A program made the position numbers and the translations under genes. A stretch of 64,000 bases of DNA from Rotaria macrura (Eukaryota > Rotifera > Eurotatoria > Philodinida > Philodinidae): contig OENT01000056.1 in assembly GCA_900239685.1 (NCBI GenBank), positions 198,289 to 262,288 on the forward strand. The letters run 5' to 3'. This document shows, piece after piece, positions 35,705 to 48,742 of the stretch (positions within the stretch are counted from its first letter, which is position 1; every line of letters begins with the position of its first letter). Under the pieces are notes generated by a model. That model was given only the letters and a program-made list of their open reading frames with translations. It had not been told where the DNA came from and searched no databases.

Positions 35705-36784
35705 TGCTAGCGAATTATTTTGGAAGTTAAAAAAAATATCAAACAAAATGTACTTCAGCCTCGTGTAATTGACTCTGTCCAGCCGAGCGGACCTGGTCGA
35801 TAAAAAAAATTTAATGTGATAACAGAAAGACAGAAAAATAGTGTAACGTGTCATGTGTAAGACTTTCTAAAGAACAGCGAAAACTGATGTTGTAGAGAAA
35901 AATGGAGTTTTGTGAGGTGTCGACAAGAAACAACTCTACATAAAAATACACCGGTCAATGAAAGAGTTTAGACACTATCGATCGGTATAATTTCTTTTGT
36001 TGTATTCATTTAATTTGGAAAACTGGTTTAGAAAAACAGAGAAAACAAAACCGTGAAAAAATGCAGAATTTTAGTGCTTGTCAACTATGCTCTCATTCAC
36101 TACTTCGTAATTATTGTTCAAGAGCTGAATATCAGAAAATAGATAAGTATATGGGTTGATAGAACATTTCAAGCTCTATCAAAATACGTGATTGCTTTTT
36201 CTACAGCTTATTTTTAACACCAAAACAATCTTGAAAAAATATGCGAGATGGCAATGATTATATTAAGTGTGTGGAAATCAGGTGCGAAAACTGTGTTCAT
36301 TTCATTAGAATAATTTTTTTACATATCGATCTGAGTAAAAATCTAAATATGCAGGATCATGTAAAATTTCACGGACTTTCAGAATATGTCATTACCTTTC
36401 ATAAAATATGTTGATTTGATAACAATATCCTCAAAACACAGAGGAACGTTTATTTTTTCCAGGGGTATATATGAATTGAACAATTAGAAATAAATTAGAC
36501 TTGATTTCAGAGCGAAGAAATGCAACGGAGTATCATTTGGAAATTGAATGATAGTCATTTTTCTTGTTGCTTTTAAAAAAATTTTCTTCGAAGCGTACAG
36601 TCCCCATTAAGCTGCATTTGCTAGAATGATGCATATGAAGAAGGATATAAATTCTGATATCAAATACTACAAATATATTTTATCTATAGGAAATAAGACA
36701 AGAATCAAAGGGTAGACTATTTCGATCGACCAATATGCACAAAATGTATCTAGCTTGTGACAGAAATTATAATGAAACAAGTGT

Positions 36785-37775
36785 CATTAACGGATTGCTG
36801 TCCAAATCTCGAAAGACAAAATCTCGAAAACATAAATGTAGAAATAAAAAATCTCGAAAGAAAATATCTCGAAAGATAGAATTTCGAAAAAATAATATAT
36901 CGAAAGTTAAAATTTCGGAAAGATAATATCCTGAAAGATGTCCTCTAATTCTGCCATCATTTTGATCAGTTTTAAATTGATGTTGTATGAATGGTCTGCT
37001 TTCTTTTATTTTCATTTCGTCTGTTCTTGCGTACTGTGTTCACAAACGATACTTCTCGTTTTCTTTTCTCTTTTGTGTACACCATCCATATCGCACAAAC
37101 TGTTTATATTCATTCATCTCTTGGAAAATTTTTTCATAAACAACATCTTCGTATACGTCTGTAATTGCCTTTTTTCGTTTTCCCACGCTTATTTTATTCA
37201 TTAGGTTGGAATCATCGGTTTAATAGTTTGGTGGCTAAATACCATCCAAACATCTGGTATCTATTTGATTGTCTTAAAAAAGAAGAAGTTGCTGTTCGTC
37301 AACGAATGCTAACGATAGTAATGGGTATAAAAAAGAAGCCAAACAAAAAAGTTCTTGATTTTCAACAACGAGTACATTCAGTCCAATCGGATTTCAATAA
37401 GAATATAATAAATCTTGATGATCTACTTGAAGAACTTTCTCTATTGGTTGGGACGAACTAATATTCTCATGTTATTTTTCATTCGTTTTTCCCATTTTAT
37501 TGATTTACTCTCATCAACTTTTATAATAAAATTTTAATTTTAGTCACCTTCTATTTTATAATTATAATCATATGTATCATAAACTGACAGCAATGCGACA
37601 TTTTTTCTTTCGATATTTTAATTTTTCGAAAATTTTGCTTTCGATGATTTATTCTTTCGAGATTTTTGATTTCTTAACAAGGAGTTTTCGAGGTATGGAT
37701 TTTTCGAATTAAAAGTTTTCGAGATTTTATCTTCGAGAATTTTTTTTTCGAGATTTGGAGACAATACCTCATTAA
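36785..37775. mobile_element. Mutator-like element remnant with TCGAAA-array ends
   Basis: The left part (about 36785-36930) is an array of degenerate units like AAATCTCGAAAG. The right part (about 37605-37760) is the same array in inverse orientation. The borders match as inverted repeats: CATTAACGGATTGCTGTCCAAATCTCG on the left is mirrored on the right near 37750-37775, with a few mismatches. Between them lies a piece encoding the C-terminal part of a MULE/FLYWCH-type protein. Tandem-repeat terminal regions are a known Mutator-like feature. Confidence 0.72.
37203..37461 (+). pseudogene. MULE transposase/FLYWCH-protein C-terminal fragment
   Basis: An open frame reads GWNHRFNSLVAKYHPNIWYL then FDCLKKEEVAVRQRM and ends ELSLLVGTN-stop. 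It resembles the C-terminal region of MULE-domain FLYWCH proteins, where a WHNxFNS...HPxIWxFxxxLKKEQ pattern is usual. It is preceded by ATTAG, a possible acceptor, so it may be a last exon. No upstream FLYWCH or catalytic MULE domain is visible in the element, so it is probably a remnant. Confidence 0.6.
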
Positions 37776-37782
37776 CTAAGGT

Positions 37783-39464
37783 TCCTTGTCGGTTTTGCTG
37801 TGCCAAAATTTAGTTGACAAATATTATCATGTAGAATATCTGCAATTTTTCTAATTCAAAAGCTTTTAAATAAATATTTCCTATAGACTATTCAGACCTA
37901 GGGTTTATTTGTTCATCTCCGATAATCAACTGCTTCGTATATGCTCGATTTTGGTCTGAAATATGTGGTATCTTGAGATTGATGGAAAAGGTCAAAAAGT
38001 GAAATGTTGCTGATTATAATATCGAAAGAATACAGCAGAATAAATAAATACTTGAGGTGCACATACAGATATCGATTTGACGTGCGATTGATTATTGCTT
38101 GAGTAGGTTGATGCGGGTGCAAGTGAGGATACGGGTAAGGTAAATGTCCGAATCCGGACTGTTTTGAATAGTTTGAGACCTTTATTCACCGACAGTAATC
38201 CATGTCTATACTCATACTCTCACCGTGAAATATCTGTTTAATTTCTCGGTCAGAAAAATTTCGTTTTCGATTTTTTCCCACTAAATCCAGTTTCTTTTAT
38301 CAATAGCAACTTAATAAACTTTAAAAATTGAGTATTTATTTGTATTGATTCTTCATAAATCCAACATTTTATAGTCTACTTCGTAATACAAAGACATTGA
38401 TTGGACCGAATATTCATCAGGAGTCAACCAGTCCTACATCGAAGTCGACTAGAAAGACTTATAAATTTATCGATAATACTTCAGATTTTTCTCTCGTTAC
38501 CAAGGACATACTACTTGTGTGACAAAAAAAAACATAGTTTTCTACCAAGATCGAACTCTCATCTTCGGAAGAATACATCGTTTGAAGTGATGTTTCTACT
38601 TGAAATCGTGTACGGAGACAAACTTGACAGAGTAAGAATAGTTCATTAGGAGAAATTCAACTCTCTTTTTCCCCTTGATAAATATTGCTTATATATAGTA
38701 AAGCGATGGTACGGATGTGTTTTTTTTCATACATCAGCATCGTATTCATGTTCTTGCTTAAACTAGTCTTGGATCAGAGTGAGAGTTTTTTGATTTGATG
38801 ATTACTAATATAGAAACAAATCATCATTCCAAATGACGTAATACACTCATTTATTTACTTTTTTCTATTCTCATATCCCGAAATCGTCAAAATCATCACT
38901 TTCTAGTATTGATGATAGAAAGAAAACCATGAATTAAACGGAAACAATATTCGTAAAATAAATCTTCAGAAAAGTAACATAACAATCATCTATACATACT
39001 GTATAAGTTTCTAAAATGAACATGACAATAAAGACTATTTGCCGAAGGCTACGACAGAACGTTCTTGACTAATTTAGTTCACTTCAGATTGAAGAGTTAA
39101 CTTAGTTACATGTTATTAATCAGAACTGGAAAAAAATCCTTATCAACATCATATTGACAAATTATGCCGAAATTTTTGAACTGAACACGTGACTTTTTTC
39201 TCCGCTGATTATCATAAATATTTTCTTTCACCAAACCAACATGAAATTACTTGATATAAGCCAACGTATATAAAGATCAATTTTACTCTTTGAAGTACGA
39301 ACAGAAAAACTAACATTGTCACTCAATCATGTCTCTATTGTTTATTCAGGAAAGAAGAGAAAGAGAGACGTATTCAAATAACCATGTAGCTATTTAAATA
39401 GTGAACAGAAAGAAATCGAATATCATTGCACAGACGAGGTCATTTCATATCGGTCAGGTTGATC
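37783..39464. other. Intergenic region, no gene recognised
   Basis: AT-rich. It contains a short GGGTA/GGATACGGGT-type imperfect repeat near 38110-38150. An 82-codon open frame at 38401-38649 has no domain or splice support. Upstream of 39465 it should include the promoter of the multi-Ig gene. Confidence 0.45.
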
Positions 39465-42400
39465 ATGAAATATTGTCAAGGTAAAAAAAACAATGGAAGA
39501 ACAATTTTTATTTTTTACTTCTCTATCAACTGATATTTATTTTACAGATTTATTCGTCTTATGGTTTATAATAAAAATAGTCTCATCAACGACTATATCT
39601 CCACATGGTGGTTATCTATTTATTGATGAAGGAGCAGATTTTTATGTTGAATGTATTGGTCATAATCCTAAATGGATTGTAGCTAAAAGATTAACATCTG
39701 ATACAGCTCGGTATAGAAGAAATATCTTATACAACAAACCCAATAAAAAAGCCATTCGTTCATTTTTCTCAACTAGAATCTCAATACAAACAGTTCAAAA
39801 CAATCGTAAAACTGTATTAACTATTCAAGGAATGGATCAGTCACTTACTGGACCATACTTATGTCAAACAAATCAATCTGTATCAACAATTATTCTATAC
39901 ATAACAAGTTATAGAATCCTCAGTTTTTTGTTTTTTGTCCATAAAATTTTCTTGTCTTCATTCAAGAACGTCGATTAGATATGACAAAGCAAATTCGTTT
40001 TATGAATACAAACACAAATCAAACTGCTATGAAAGGAAATGATGTTCATTTGATTTGTTTTGCTCAATATTATAGTGAAAAAGTATATTGCAGATGAAAA
40101 ACCCGAACACTAGTCGAAAATGTACGGTCTATTTCCTTGTGTATTCTTAGGCTATGGATTCACCATACATACCGAAAATTCTTTGGTTTTTCGAACGACG
40201 ACAACTATGTAATAAAGGTAAATATTTAGATAATCATTTTCTATTAACAGAAAAATATCAATTTTTCTTCTAGAAAATAAATATATTTTTGGTACAGATA
40301 GTTTAATAATAAAAAATTTTACTTATGATGATCAAGGCGTTTACTATTGTCGAGCTTTTATAACATTGAAAATTGATTTTTTAAGTAAAATTTATCCTAT
40401 TTTTGTACAATTAAAAAGTAATGAATTTTATTAGTATTATTATTATCTTTCTAAACTTCAAATTTCATTTATTTATTCATAAAAGATTCTTCCATATCAT
40501 CAATAGATGAAACATCATTTTTATCAGTTCAAAATAAAAATTGTATTGGCTTTAGTGAAACAATCATAGGAAATAATACGATATCCTACTGTAATGTAGA
40601 TGGTTATATATCAAATTATACATGTCCACAAGATCAAATTTGGGATGAGGATTATTGGAAATGTTCAATACCGATGATAGGTATGCGTTTAGATGTAATT
40701 GTAATTTGAGACTGTTAAAAGCAAATTCTTGAGCATTGTTTTTTTTTTCGGGGTTAATATTTCTCAAGACGAAAAGTACATAGTACCAACTGTTAAATTT
40801 ATGATGTCTGTTACAGACGAGCATAGAATTTCATGTCAATGACATATCGTTGCATTTGTAGGAAGGAGTTGATTCTTTTTTTGAAGTTTTTTGGATTATG
40901 AAGTAGAAAAATGATGGAACATGTAGATTTTCATTTGTTGAATGTTACAATAGATCAAAAGTTGTTCAACAGTCGAAAACAAATGTTTATAATTAAAATT
41001 CTTCCAATGATGAATTCTCATACAGAGGTAATATTCTAGCTAAAATATGTCATGATACAGAAAAAAAAGATCTGAATTATGTGTTTTCTAACATGTTTAT
41101 TTATACGAATTCAATGTAAAGTATATTTAAGTTTCTTTTAGTATCTTGAAATGATTTTAGAATGTTTCTATACATTGATTTTTATCAAATGAAAATAAAA
41201 ACAACAATGTCGACTTTTAGAATCCGTGAGAAGAAACAGATATACTCTATGAAGAAAATAATTTAATGTTTTACGACTAGAAATTCATTTCTATTAGATC
41301 TAGAGTTTCTGAGAAAATTGCACAATGAATCTTGTGATTATGTGTAGGTTTTCATGAGATTTTCAATGCATACATTTGATACAGAGCGGACTATTCACTC
41401 TAAAGATAAAAGTTACAGTACCGAACCTTTTTTTTAAGTTCTTCCACAGGAGCTGCGAAATCATGCACGTTCGAGACGAACCCTTTACGGTTTCGTCTTG
41501 AGTCTGAGTGGTTGGATCTTTTTGTGTACTCAAAAAGTGAGTACACTACTAAAATCGGTCAGTGTGTCCGTCCGGCCGGCCGTTTATTCGATAACTCTTC
41601 ACAATTACATTCGATTGAGTTGAAATTTTGTGCACAGAATTGTCTCATCAATATCTAGGTCAAGTTCGAAGATGAGAAGGATCCGGCAAGAAATGGCTGA
41701 GTTATCGAAAAAATTGTCATTTTTCACCAAGCAATCCCTGAGGTGGGGTACAGGGATTTTTTCAAAAAAAACATTTTTCTCTCAGAATTATCCACAACTT
41801 ATGAAAAGTGACTCAGTTTTTTAACGCTGATTCCGAATCTGATATTAGTTTTGAACCAAATCGCAGTTTTCTAACAAAAAATTGGCTGCAAAAACGTCTC
41901 AAATGCACAAAAACTGCATCTAGAAACAAAATTGCCTCGATATGTCTGAGATGCTCAGTAGTTTTGGAGTTCCCCAAAAAGGTTTACCAAGATAATTCAT
42001 CCGTGCACACATTCTAGAATGACTGATTTGTCTCACTCACTTTTTGAAGTACACATAACTCTCGGACATAAGTCCGAAGTTTTCACATTTATTTATGTTA
42101 AAGTTCGTTTTATTTCATGATGAATCTAAAAATGGTTTTGTAGTAAAGTTTGTGCTCGTCTACTCACGAGAAGAACCATTTTAGGTTTTGTAACTTCTGT
42201 GAAACTTTAAAAATTTTGGTAATTTTACCTAGTTTTTTTTTTGTGTCATCATGTTCATCTTCAGAGAATCTTAGATTTCAATTATACGTTAGTCACTAGT
42301 TCATTTTTCTGAATTTATTACAAGATATTTTCGCTTGCGAAACATTCACTACAAATGAAAACTATCAAATAAATTTACGTATCTCGACGTTTTCGTCGTT

Positions 42401-45304
42401 TGTAAAACATCCATAAATATTATATTACGTTCGAAATAGACAATTTTTGATTACCCAATGGATGTAAGAGAACGATTCGTTAGAAAGAAAGAAATCAGTA
42501 ACAAAAAGCAATCATTCATGTAATTTAAATATGTAGAAGAAAAAAGAATCCTGTAAGAAGATCATCATGACTTATCTTATTTGATTTAGAGAACATATTG
42601 AGTGAATGATTGCATTATTGAAATAGACAAGATATTTTTAATTAATATTCATCTTGAGGAATTATTTTTTTTTCCAGTTATAGATAGACCTTGTTAATCA
42701 AAAGAAAGCAATTACTCTAGTGAATTATTGAAACTGAAATTATAAATGTTGCATGAGAAATTAGTTTGTGACATGTTTACCATAGAGTAAACAAAAATAG
42801 ACTGAAACAAGAAAAAAGATTATGTTTAAAGATATATGAATGATGGTTAAATAAATGATTATAATCAGTATGATATGAACGATGTATAGAAGAGAAACAA
42901 TTATATTTGAATGTCAAACTCAACATTTGACATGAAAAGAATTCAAAGAAAATTTCTTATCCATTAAAAAACATATTTATTTGGCAAATTTTATTCATGC
43001 AAGTCAATATCGTCGTTTCGTCACGATTGATATTTACCTTTAGAAATGTAATATACTTCATACGAAACTACAAACGAATTCATTGGAGTAACCAAAAAAC
43101 AACTAACATCATTAGGCACTGGCTCGGAGAGTCTTGTGTCAATAGAATACTTAAAATTTTGACAAAAAACAAGCTTAAAAACTTGTTAAATTGACGATAT
43201 ATTGTTATTAATCCCACTTCCTTCATTGTTTTTGAATATAATAACAGTGCAGTATGAATCGAGTATTATCCGATTAAAACAAACGTATCGTCGCTAAACT
43301 AAAAACTTTGAAATATATAATCTACTTATGACGGATACACATTTGTTTATACATTGAAATTTGCGTGTATGATATACATTATTAATTCAAAATTTTATCG
43401 ATATTGATTTTGTTTTTCTCGTTTTCTCTTAGAGACATCGTATTTTTTGAGTTCCAAAAATATTCATATGTTTGAAACAGACAAAAATAAAATTCTACAA
43501 TCCGATAATTTTCAAATATCGATGCATAGTAGTGGAAATTGTCATTTCCCTAAGTTTCTTTTCCCATTGCATCTATACAAAAAAGAAACACTTTCCTATG
43601 TAACTCAACAAGCTCTGTCAAACCATAGTAAAAAAAACTCTATTTCATCGAAATTTTGTTTTTAACTGTTGACGCATAATGTACAGAATAAAAATAAAAA
43701 TTCGAATATGTTAAATCTCGCACATGTCGTTACAAGACGCTCTTATTTGAAATGTATTAACTTCCGGAAAGAAATTTATAATTTATCTCGAATGTTTTTC
43801 TATTATAGTATACATCCGTTTATTATAAGTAAAAATACCGACGAAGAAAACTCATTTGTCTTTTTTAATATTCGATTAAACTAAACATATAACTTGATCG
43901 TTCAGTAAAAAATAAAATTCATTCCTAAAGAATTTATCACGTTTCATTTCTATGAAATTAATTATTATCAAATCAAAGTTCACATTCCACATTGACAAAT
44001 GAACTTCCTCATTTATTTAATGAGTATGTTAATAATGTCGGAACTATGTTGTTCTTTCACAAAAAAATAGTAGATACTTATTATTTCTATGTAGGAAGAG
44101 AAACGAACACATAAGTGTTAAAATTTTTTTTTTGTTCTGCACCGAGGGACATTCATTAGTATTAATATGCTATCGTGCGAAAAAAAAATCTAAATTATCA
44201 TGTTCAATTGAGGAATCTTAGAAGACACTTCCTTAATGTTACAATCTTATGTCATAAGAATTCTTTGAGTCTACATATTTGAATGATATCAATTGTTTGA
44301 AAGCGAAAGAAAAATTTTCGTTTTTCAATTCTACATAGATTCGGATCAAGTTCTACATATCATTCCGAATCTTTCTCATATGAATGTTGAAATGGGTCGT
44401 ATATACACATTTATGTGTCGATCGACAGATGATCAATATGAGCCCGAATGGGCATTTGAAAATGGAACTATTATTAGTTCAAGTCTACCATCTGAACAAC
44501 AGTAATTATTTCCTATTAATCTAAACTTGATTTATTCTCTTTTTTGGCTTCTATTATTTCAATAGAATAACATCGTATACATTAACTGACGCTCATATAC
44601 TCTATCTTCGATTAGCACCTGTTGTTACTGGTACATTTATTTGTCGTTCCCGTTCTACAAGCACACCATTGATTACAAAGGAAGTAACAACAAGACCGTC
44701 AACATCAATTACCCTAATAGCACAAAGTTAGAACAATAAAAATAAATAAATAAAACAACGAGAAATTCTTTTTTTCATCTATCTTTATTTATTAAAAAAA
44801 ATGTAATTTTGCTTTTCTCTCAAGTGATTGTTGCAGAGAGCGGAATTTCATTTCAATCATCCTCATTAGCTGAATATCATGTTCGAACAAATGCATCATT
44901 ATTTGTTGCTTGTCGCCCGGAATATTTTGATTTTCAATTAAACCCATATTCATCTTATTTAACTACCGCCACTCTCATACGAATTGCCGGTAAAAAATAA
45001 GAGCAAAGGGAAAGAAATAGAAATCTTTTTTTATTCTCTTCGTCTTCTTCTTTCTATTTTCCATTGAATAGATAATAATCATTTTCTATTATCGGAAATT
45101 GTTGATGGTTTACTCATTGATCGTATATCAAAGAATGAAAGTGGAATGTATTTATGCATGGGAAAAGTCGCATTACCTGAACGATTGATTACTTCATATT
45201 ATCCTTTTATGGTTTTTGTTTCCGATCCATTATGTGAGAAAATTTTAATTGACTTTGTTTTCTATTATCTTTTTCTTATTTCTAGAATGGAAGAGAAAAA
45301 ATAA
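39465..45304 (+). CDS. Multi-Ig cell-surface glycoprotein
   Basis: A predicted extracellular Ig-superfamily protein. The ten exons are 39465-39480, 39548-39907, 39967-40082, 40151-40217, 40274-40417, 40486-40680, 44339-44501, 44566-44726, 44825-44989 and 45072-45233 onward. The first two exons join to make a signal peptide (MKYCQDLFVLWFIIKIVSS). Four Ig-like units follow with typical C...W...DxGxYxC framing: TIQGMDQSLTGPYLC, NFTYDDQGVYYC, RLAPVVTGTFIC and ISKNESGMYLC. A Cys-rich segment (YISNYTCPQDQIW) separates Ig 2 from Ig 3. Read through, the frame stops at 45302-45304 (539 residues). If the good intron 45234-45285 is removed, a TAA forms across the junction (516 residues). The next exon could encode a membrane anchor. 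Intron 6 is 3.7 kb and holds a MITE. The family is not recognised beyond Ig. Confidence 0.8.
41526..42097 (+). mobile_element. MITE family A, copy 2 (intron 6 of the multi-Ig gene)
   Basis: About 570 bp, the reverse complement of 1274-1838 with scattered mismatches. The ends TGTACTCAAAAAGTGAGT and ACTCACTTTTTGAAGTACACA are inverted repeats. Intact ends and high identity over 40 kb suggest fairly recent mobility of the family. Confidence 0.87.
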
Positions 45305-45470
45305 AGAAGAAAAGAACCGAGAAGTAATAATAACACGGTCCTGTCGTCAAATCGCAATTCAGATTACTTGGCTTCTGTTCTCTTTTCCCTCTTTATTTGC
45401 TCTGTTTGGTTTATTTCATATGATCCTTGTCTTTTCCTGTTTTTTTTCAATAAAAAGAAAAATGATATGA
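45286..45470 (+). other. Possible transmembrane-tail exon downstream of the multi-Ig gene
   Basis: After the acceptor TTATTTCTAG an open frame encodes a basic stretch (WKRKNKEEKNREVIITR), then a hydrophobic segment (ITWLLFSFPSLFALFGLF) and KRKMI-stop. In the phase set by the upstream donor its first codon completes as TAA. It looks like a former or alternative membrane-anchor exon; expression is unknown. Confidence 0.35.
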
Positions 45471-46374
45471 ATCGATCCATAAAAAGAACATATTCTTAAA
45501 ACACGAACAAAAAACAACGTATTAACACAAAGGTAGTAAAAGGCTTTTCCGTAATTGATTAGTTTCAAAAGAAAGAAAAAACCTATTGAAAGCCTTTTGT
45601 TCTTGAGACTTTTCAAATAATTGCTCATGTAATCAACTATATAAATATAAAAGTCAACAGAGTATCCTACACATGCACAAAGATTGAAGCTTTTGAAGAA
45701 TGAAATTATGATATAGATGTTGCGTGTTTTAAACATCGATGCTTCCGGTTAAGCGGATCGTCTTTAACGTCAGATCCGGTTAATTCATAGTTTCCAATCA
45801 AGCGAAAAAAAGAGAAGAAAAAAAAAGAAGAAACTTCTAGAGACATCAAACTTGGAATGAAACACTTGTTATATAGTAGTTGAAAGCAAACGAAGACAGA
45901 ATGTGATTGAGAAATGAGAAGGAAAATTATTATCGATCAGTTATTTTCTAAACGAGTAAGATGCGTACATAGAAACTCTCTCCCTCCCTTTCACTCTCTC
46001 TCTCTCTCTCTCTCTTATTCAGTCTGTCTGTTTCTCTAGTCTCTAAATTCATCAAAAACAATCTGACTTTGCCTTTTCCTTTCTCTATTCTTTCGTTTAC
46101 TGTCTCTTATGTTCGCCTCTCAAGCCTTATAGATTATGATTACTTTTTTTGTCCGGAAATAGTAATGACGACAGAAATTTGCTCTAACCATTTTCTCACT
46201 TATTCATTCATCTACTCTACTTCTAACGGCGTCGTTCATTGTGTAAAATCTATTTCAGACAGAAAATAGATATACTTGAAGAAAAAACGACGTAAAGCAA
46301 AACAGAAATTACAAGTCACAAATTATCTTCACATCTTTTCATCTATCAAATATTAATCAAGACGGTCATGCTTC
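45471..46374. other. Intergenic region with (CT)n tract
   Basis: Contains a pyrimidine CT repeat at about 45979-46016 and the likely promoter of the TMEM272-like gene. No coding is supported. Confidence 0.5.
45979..46016. repeat. (CT)n microsatellite
   Basis: CTCTCCCTCC followed by about ten TC units. Confidence 0.8.
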
Positions 46375-48618
46375 ATGGAAATTGTAAATAATAATGTTGA
46401 AATTTATTCTTAGAGAAATCTTTATATATACATATATTTGTTTTATTTTTCTTCTTTTTATTCAAGTACGGTGATGGAAGTAATAATCATTATGAATCTC
46501 GATGGTCTGTTACTGAACTTAAAGACCGTCAATCAAACATATCTGTATTCGCACGTATATACGAAGAATATACAGATGCTGAACATTTTTTTGATTTTGC
46601 AAAAAAAACAGCTGTGATTCTTTTTCGAACAAGTAATCTCAATAGAATATGTATTTGTTTAAAAGAAAAATGAAATTTCATTTTTCATTCACGTATCTAG
46701 AAGCTGCTTCCTTTGTGTTTGCATCTTCTCTCATTTTACCAGTAATAATGATTAGTGTTGGTATGTTTGATACTTTCTTTCATTGAAAATGACGTTCTTT
46801 TCTATTTTTTAATCTATACCGGGTTTTTTAGGTATATCAAATTTAGAAGAATGTCCATTAAATCGTAACATTCCAGTTTTCGTACTTGTTGGCGGTGCCT
46901 TAGCTTTACTAAAATTATTACAAGTTCTTTGGAAACAATATAATCGTCATAGTGGCCCATCAGAAGAAGAAACAACAGATACTCAAAGCGGATCGGTAAG
47001 CAAATAGTATAAATATCTTTCAGATGTCGACTTCTTTATGAATAATTTTGCTTTTCAATAATGAACTTTAATCACTAATGATTTAAGAATTCGAAATGAG
47101 ACACGACAGATTCCGAAGTATACAATGATGTTTTCCATAAGATGCTTCTCTGTTCGTTTTATATTTGACAAAATGATGACTATATAGTAAATTAGTCTTT
47201 TACTTTCTGTTGAAATTGAGAGATTAAATTAATGCAATTGGCGTACATTCTGAAAGAGAACATCTTACATATCCGATAGAATGATCTATTTGAAGAAGAT
47301 TTATTTGAACTTAACGTGATGTTTGACAAAAAGTAAATCATAATAATAAGATGTTAGTCTCCAGAGAAATGTTCTATATGAATCAAGAAAATATGATAAG
47401 AGTATTGAATTCTTTTAGTATATGTTTTTCATAATTGAATTCGTAGTAAATGAAATTAATGTGATGTTGAAATATATAACCAAAGAAATTCTAATATATA
47501 TTACGAATTTATGAGTACAGAATACTAAATCGCTTACATATCGTTTCTTCTTCAAATAGTAACATGTTAAGAAATAAAATAAGGCTAAGAAAAAAAAACA
47601 AAGAAAATATGCTGCACATCACTAGAAAATTAGTTGGAGCTTATCAAACACAAAATCTAGGTATCTAGTACTTGACAGCCAATTGAAAACATAAAAATCT
47701 TCCATCAACCAAACGGTTCTACTTGAAAGAATGTAGTAGAAGATCTTCAGTAGGAAAAATTCACAAAATACAATCATTTCAAACAACATACTATTGTAAT
47801 AAAAGTATCATAGTGCGATCTATTCTCTGTAATGGATATTACTTGATAGAATGATGATAAACATATGGCCTAGTGATCGAGGTTTCTGGTATGTTTCTTC
47901 TTATTCGCAAAAAAAAAGAAAACATGAAAACTAGAATTCTATTGAGATTTGAATAAAAACAAGCCGTCTTTCGGTAGAACTTCTAACTGACAACTGAAAA
48001 TAAAGTTTATTCTAGATATTTTAGTCTCGTTGTACACAACAATTCTATAGAGAAAAACGACTCGAGCATACGTAAGAGAATACACACTAGTTATATGAAA
48101 ATAATAAAATATTGATTATTCATATTTTTATCTTGCATTAAATATTCATACATATTCTATCAATTTAAATCTCCAGGATCACAATGAATTTATAATATAA
48201 TTAGCAAGAATTTTTTTCGAATATATCTTTGATTCTGAAGAGGATTCTAATTCAAAAATAAAAATAAATAAATTCTAAGAAAAACAATTTCTCGTTGTTG
48301 TTGTTGTTGGATTCTTATCATTTGATATCGACTTTCTAGACATTTATGGATGTTCTTACAACACTTTTTCTTATTATTTGGTTTATCTATGGTAATCATT
48401 TAATATGGCGTTATCGTGTACCACGTTTTGAACAAACAACAGAAGATCCTGAACATTGGTGTTCAAAAAATGTTTATCTTTTAACAATAATCAGCGTTGC
48501 TTATACATATGCATTTGTGACAATAATGATTTTAATTGTTCTCATTGTTGTCTTAACTGTTCACCTTCAAAACCGTCGTCGTGCCATTCAAGAAGCGAAA
48601 GAAGCTGGATGTACATGA
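46375..48618 (+). CDS. TMEM272-like four-helix membrane protein
   Basis: A small integral membrane protein of unknown biochemical role. Exons 46375-46383, 46467-46632, 46701-46760, 46832-46995 and 48340-48618 join in phase to 225 residues. The first exon (ATG GAA ATT, then GTAAAT) is short and tentative. Four hydrophobic helices are visible: SFVFASSLILPVIMISV, NIPVFVLVGGALALLKLL, LTTLFLIIWFIYGNHLIW and AFVTIMILIVLIVVLTV. The pattern of a CPxNxxIPxFxxVxG motif before helix 2, a WFIxGN in helix 3 and a CxxxxY before helix 4 matches the TMEM272 family found across invertebrates. The tail is basic (NRRRAIQEAKEAG). Intron 4 is 1.3 kb. It converges on the lachesin-like gene 124 bp away. Confidence 0.8.
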
Positions 48619-48702
48619 TAGAAGATCTCATTTTATTCTTCCTTTCTTTTTTTTTATTTCTTTCAATAAATATATATCACTGTAAAAACATACAAACGCA
48701 CA

Positions 48703-48724
48703 CAGACACACACACACACACACA
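48703..48724. repeat. (CA)n microsatellite
   Basis: About ten CA units in the 124 bp between two convergent stop codons. Confidence 0.8.
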
Positions 48725-48742
48725 TATGCATAAATTTTAATT

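Larger units (their letters stand above)
34740..36465. mobile_element. TA-flanked transposon with long inverted arms
   Basis: The ends are CCCCTGGAAAAAATAAACG and its complement, flanked by TA on both sides (34738-34739 and 36466-36467), as for Tc1/mariner relatives. The outer arms (34740-35085 and 36124-36465) match closely. Weaker inverted similarity continues to about 35225 and 35978, so each arm is some 485 bp. The interior holds a truncated transposase on the minus strand, interrupted by a nested palindromic element at 35297-35532. Confidence 0.85.

Noticed and set aside
38535-38580. Possible tRNA T-arm (GTTCGATC-like) on the minus strand
   Set aside because: No matching acceptor stem or anticodon arm could be found around it.
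38401-38649. An 82-codon frame considered as a retroelement piece
   Set aside because: No reverse-transcriptase or integrase motif visible; isolated.
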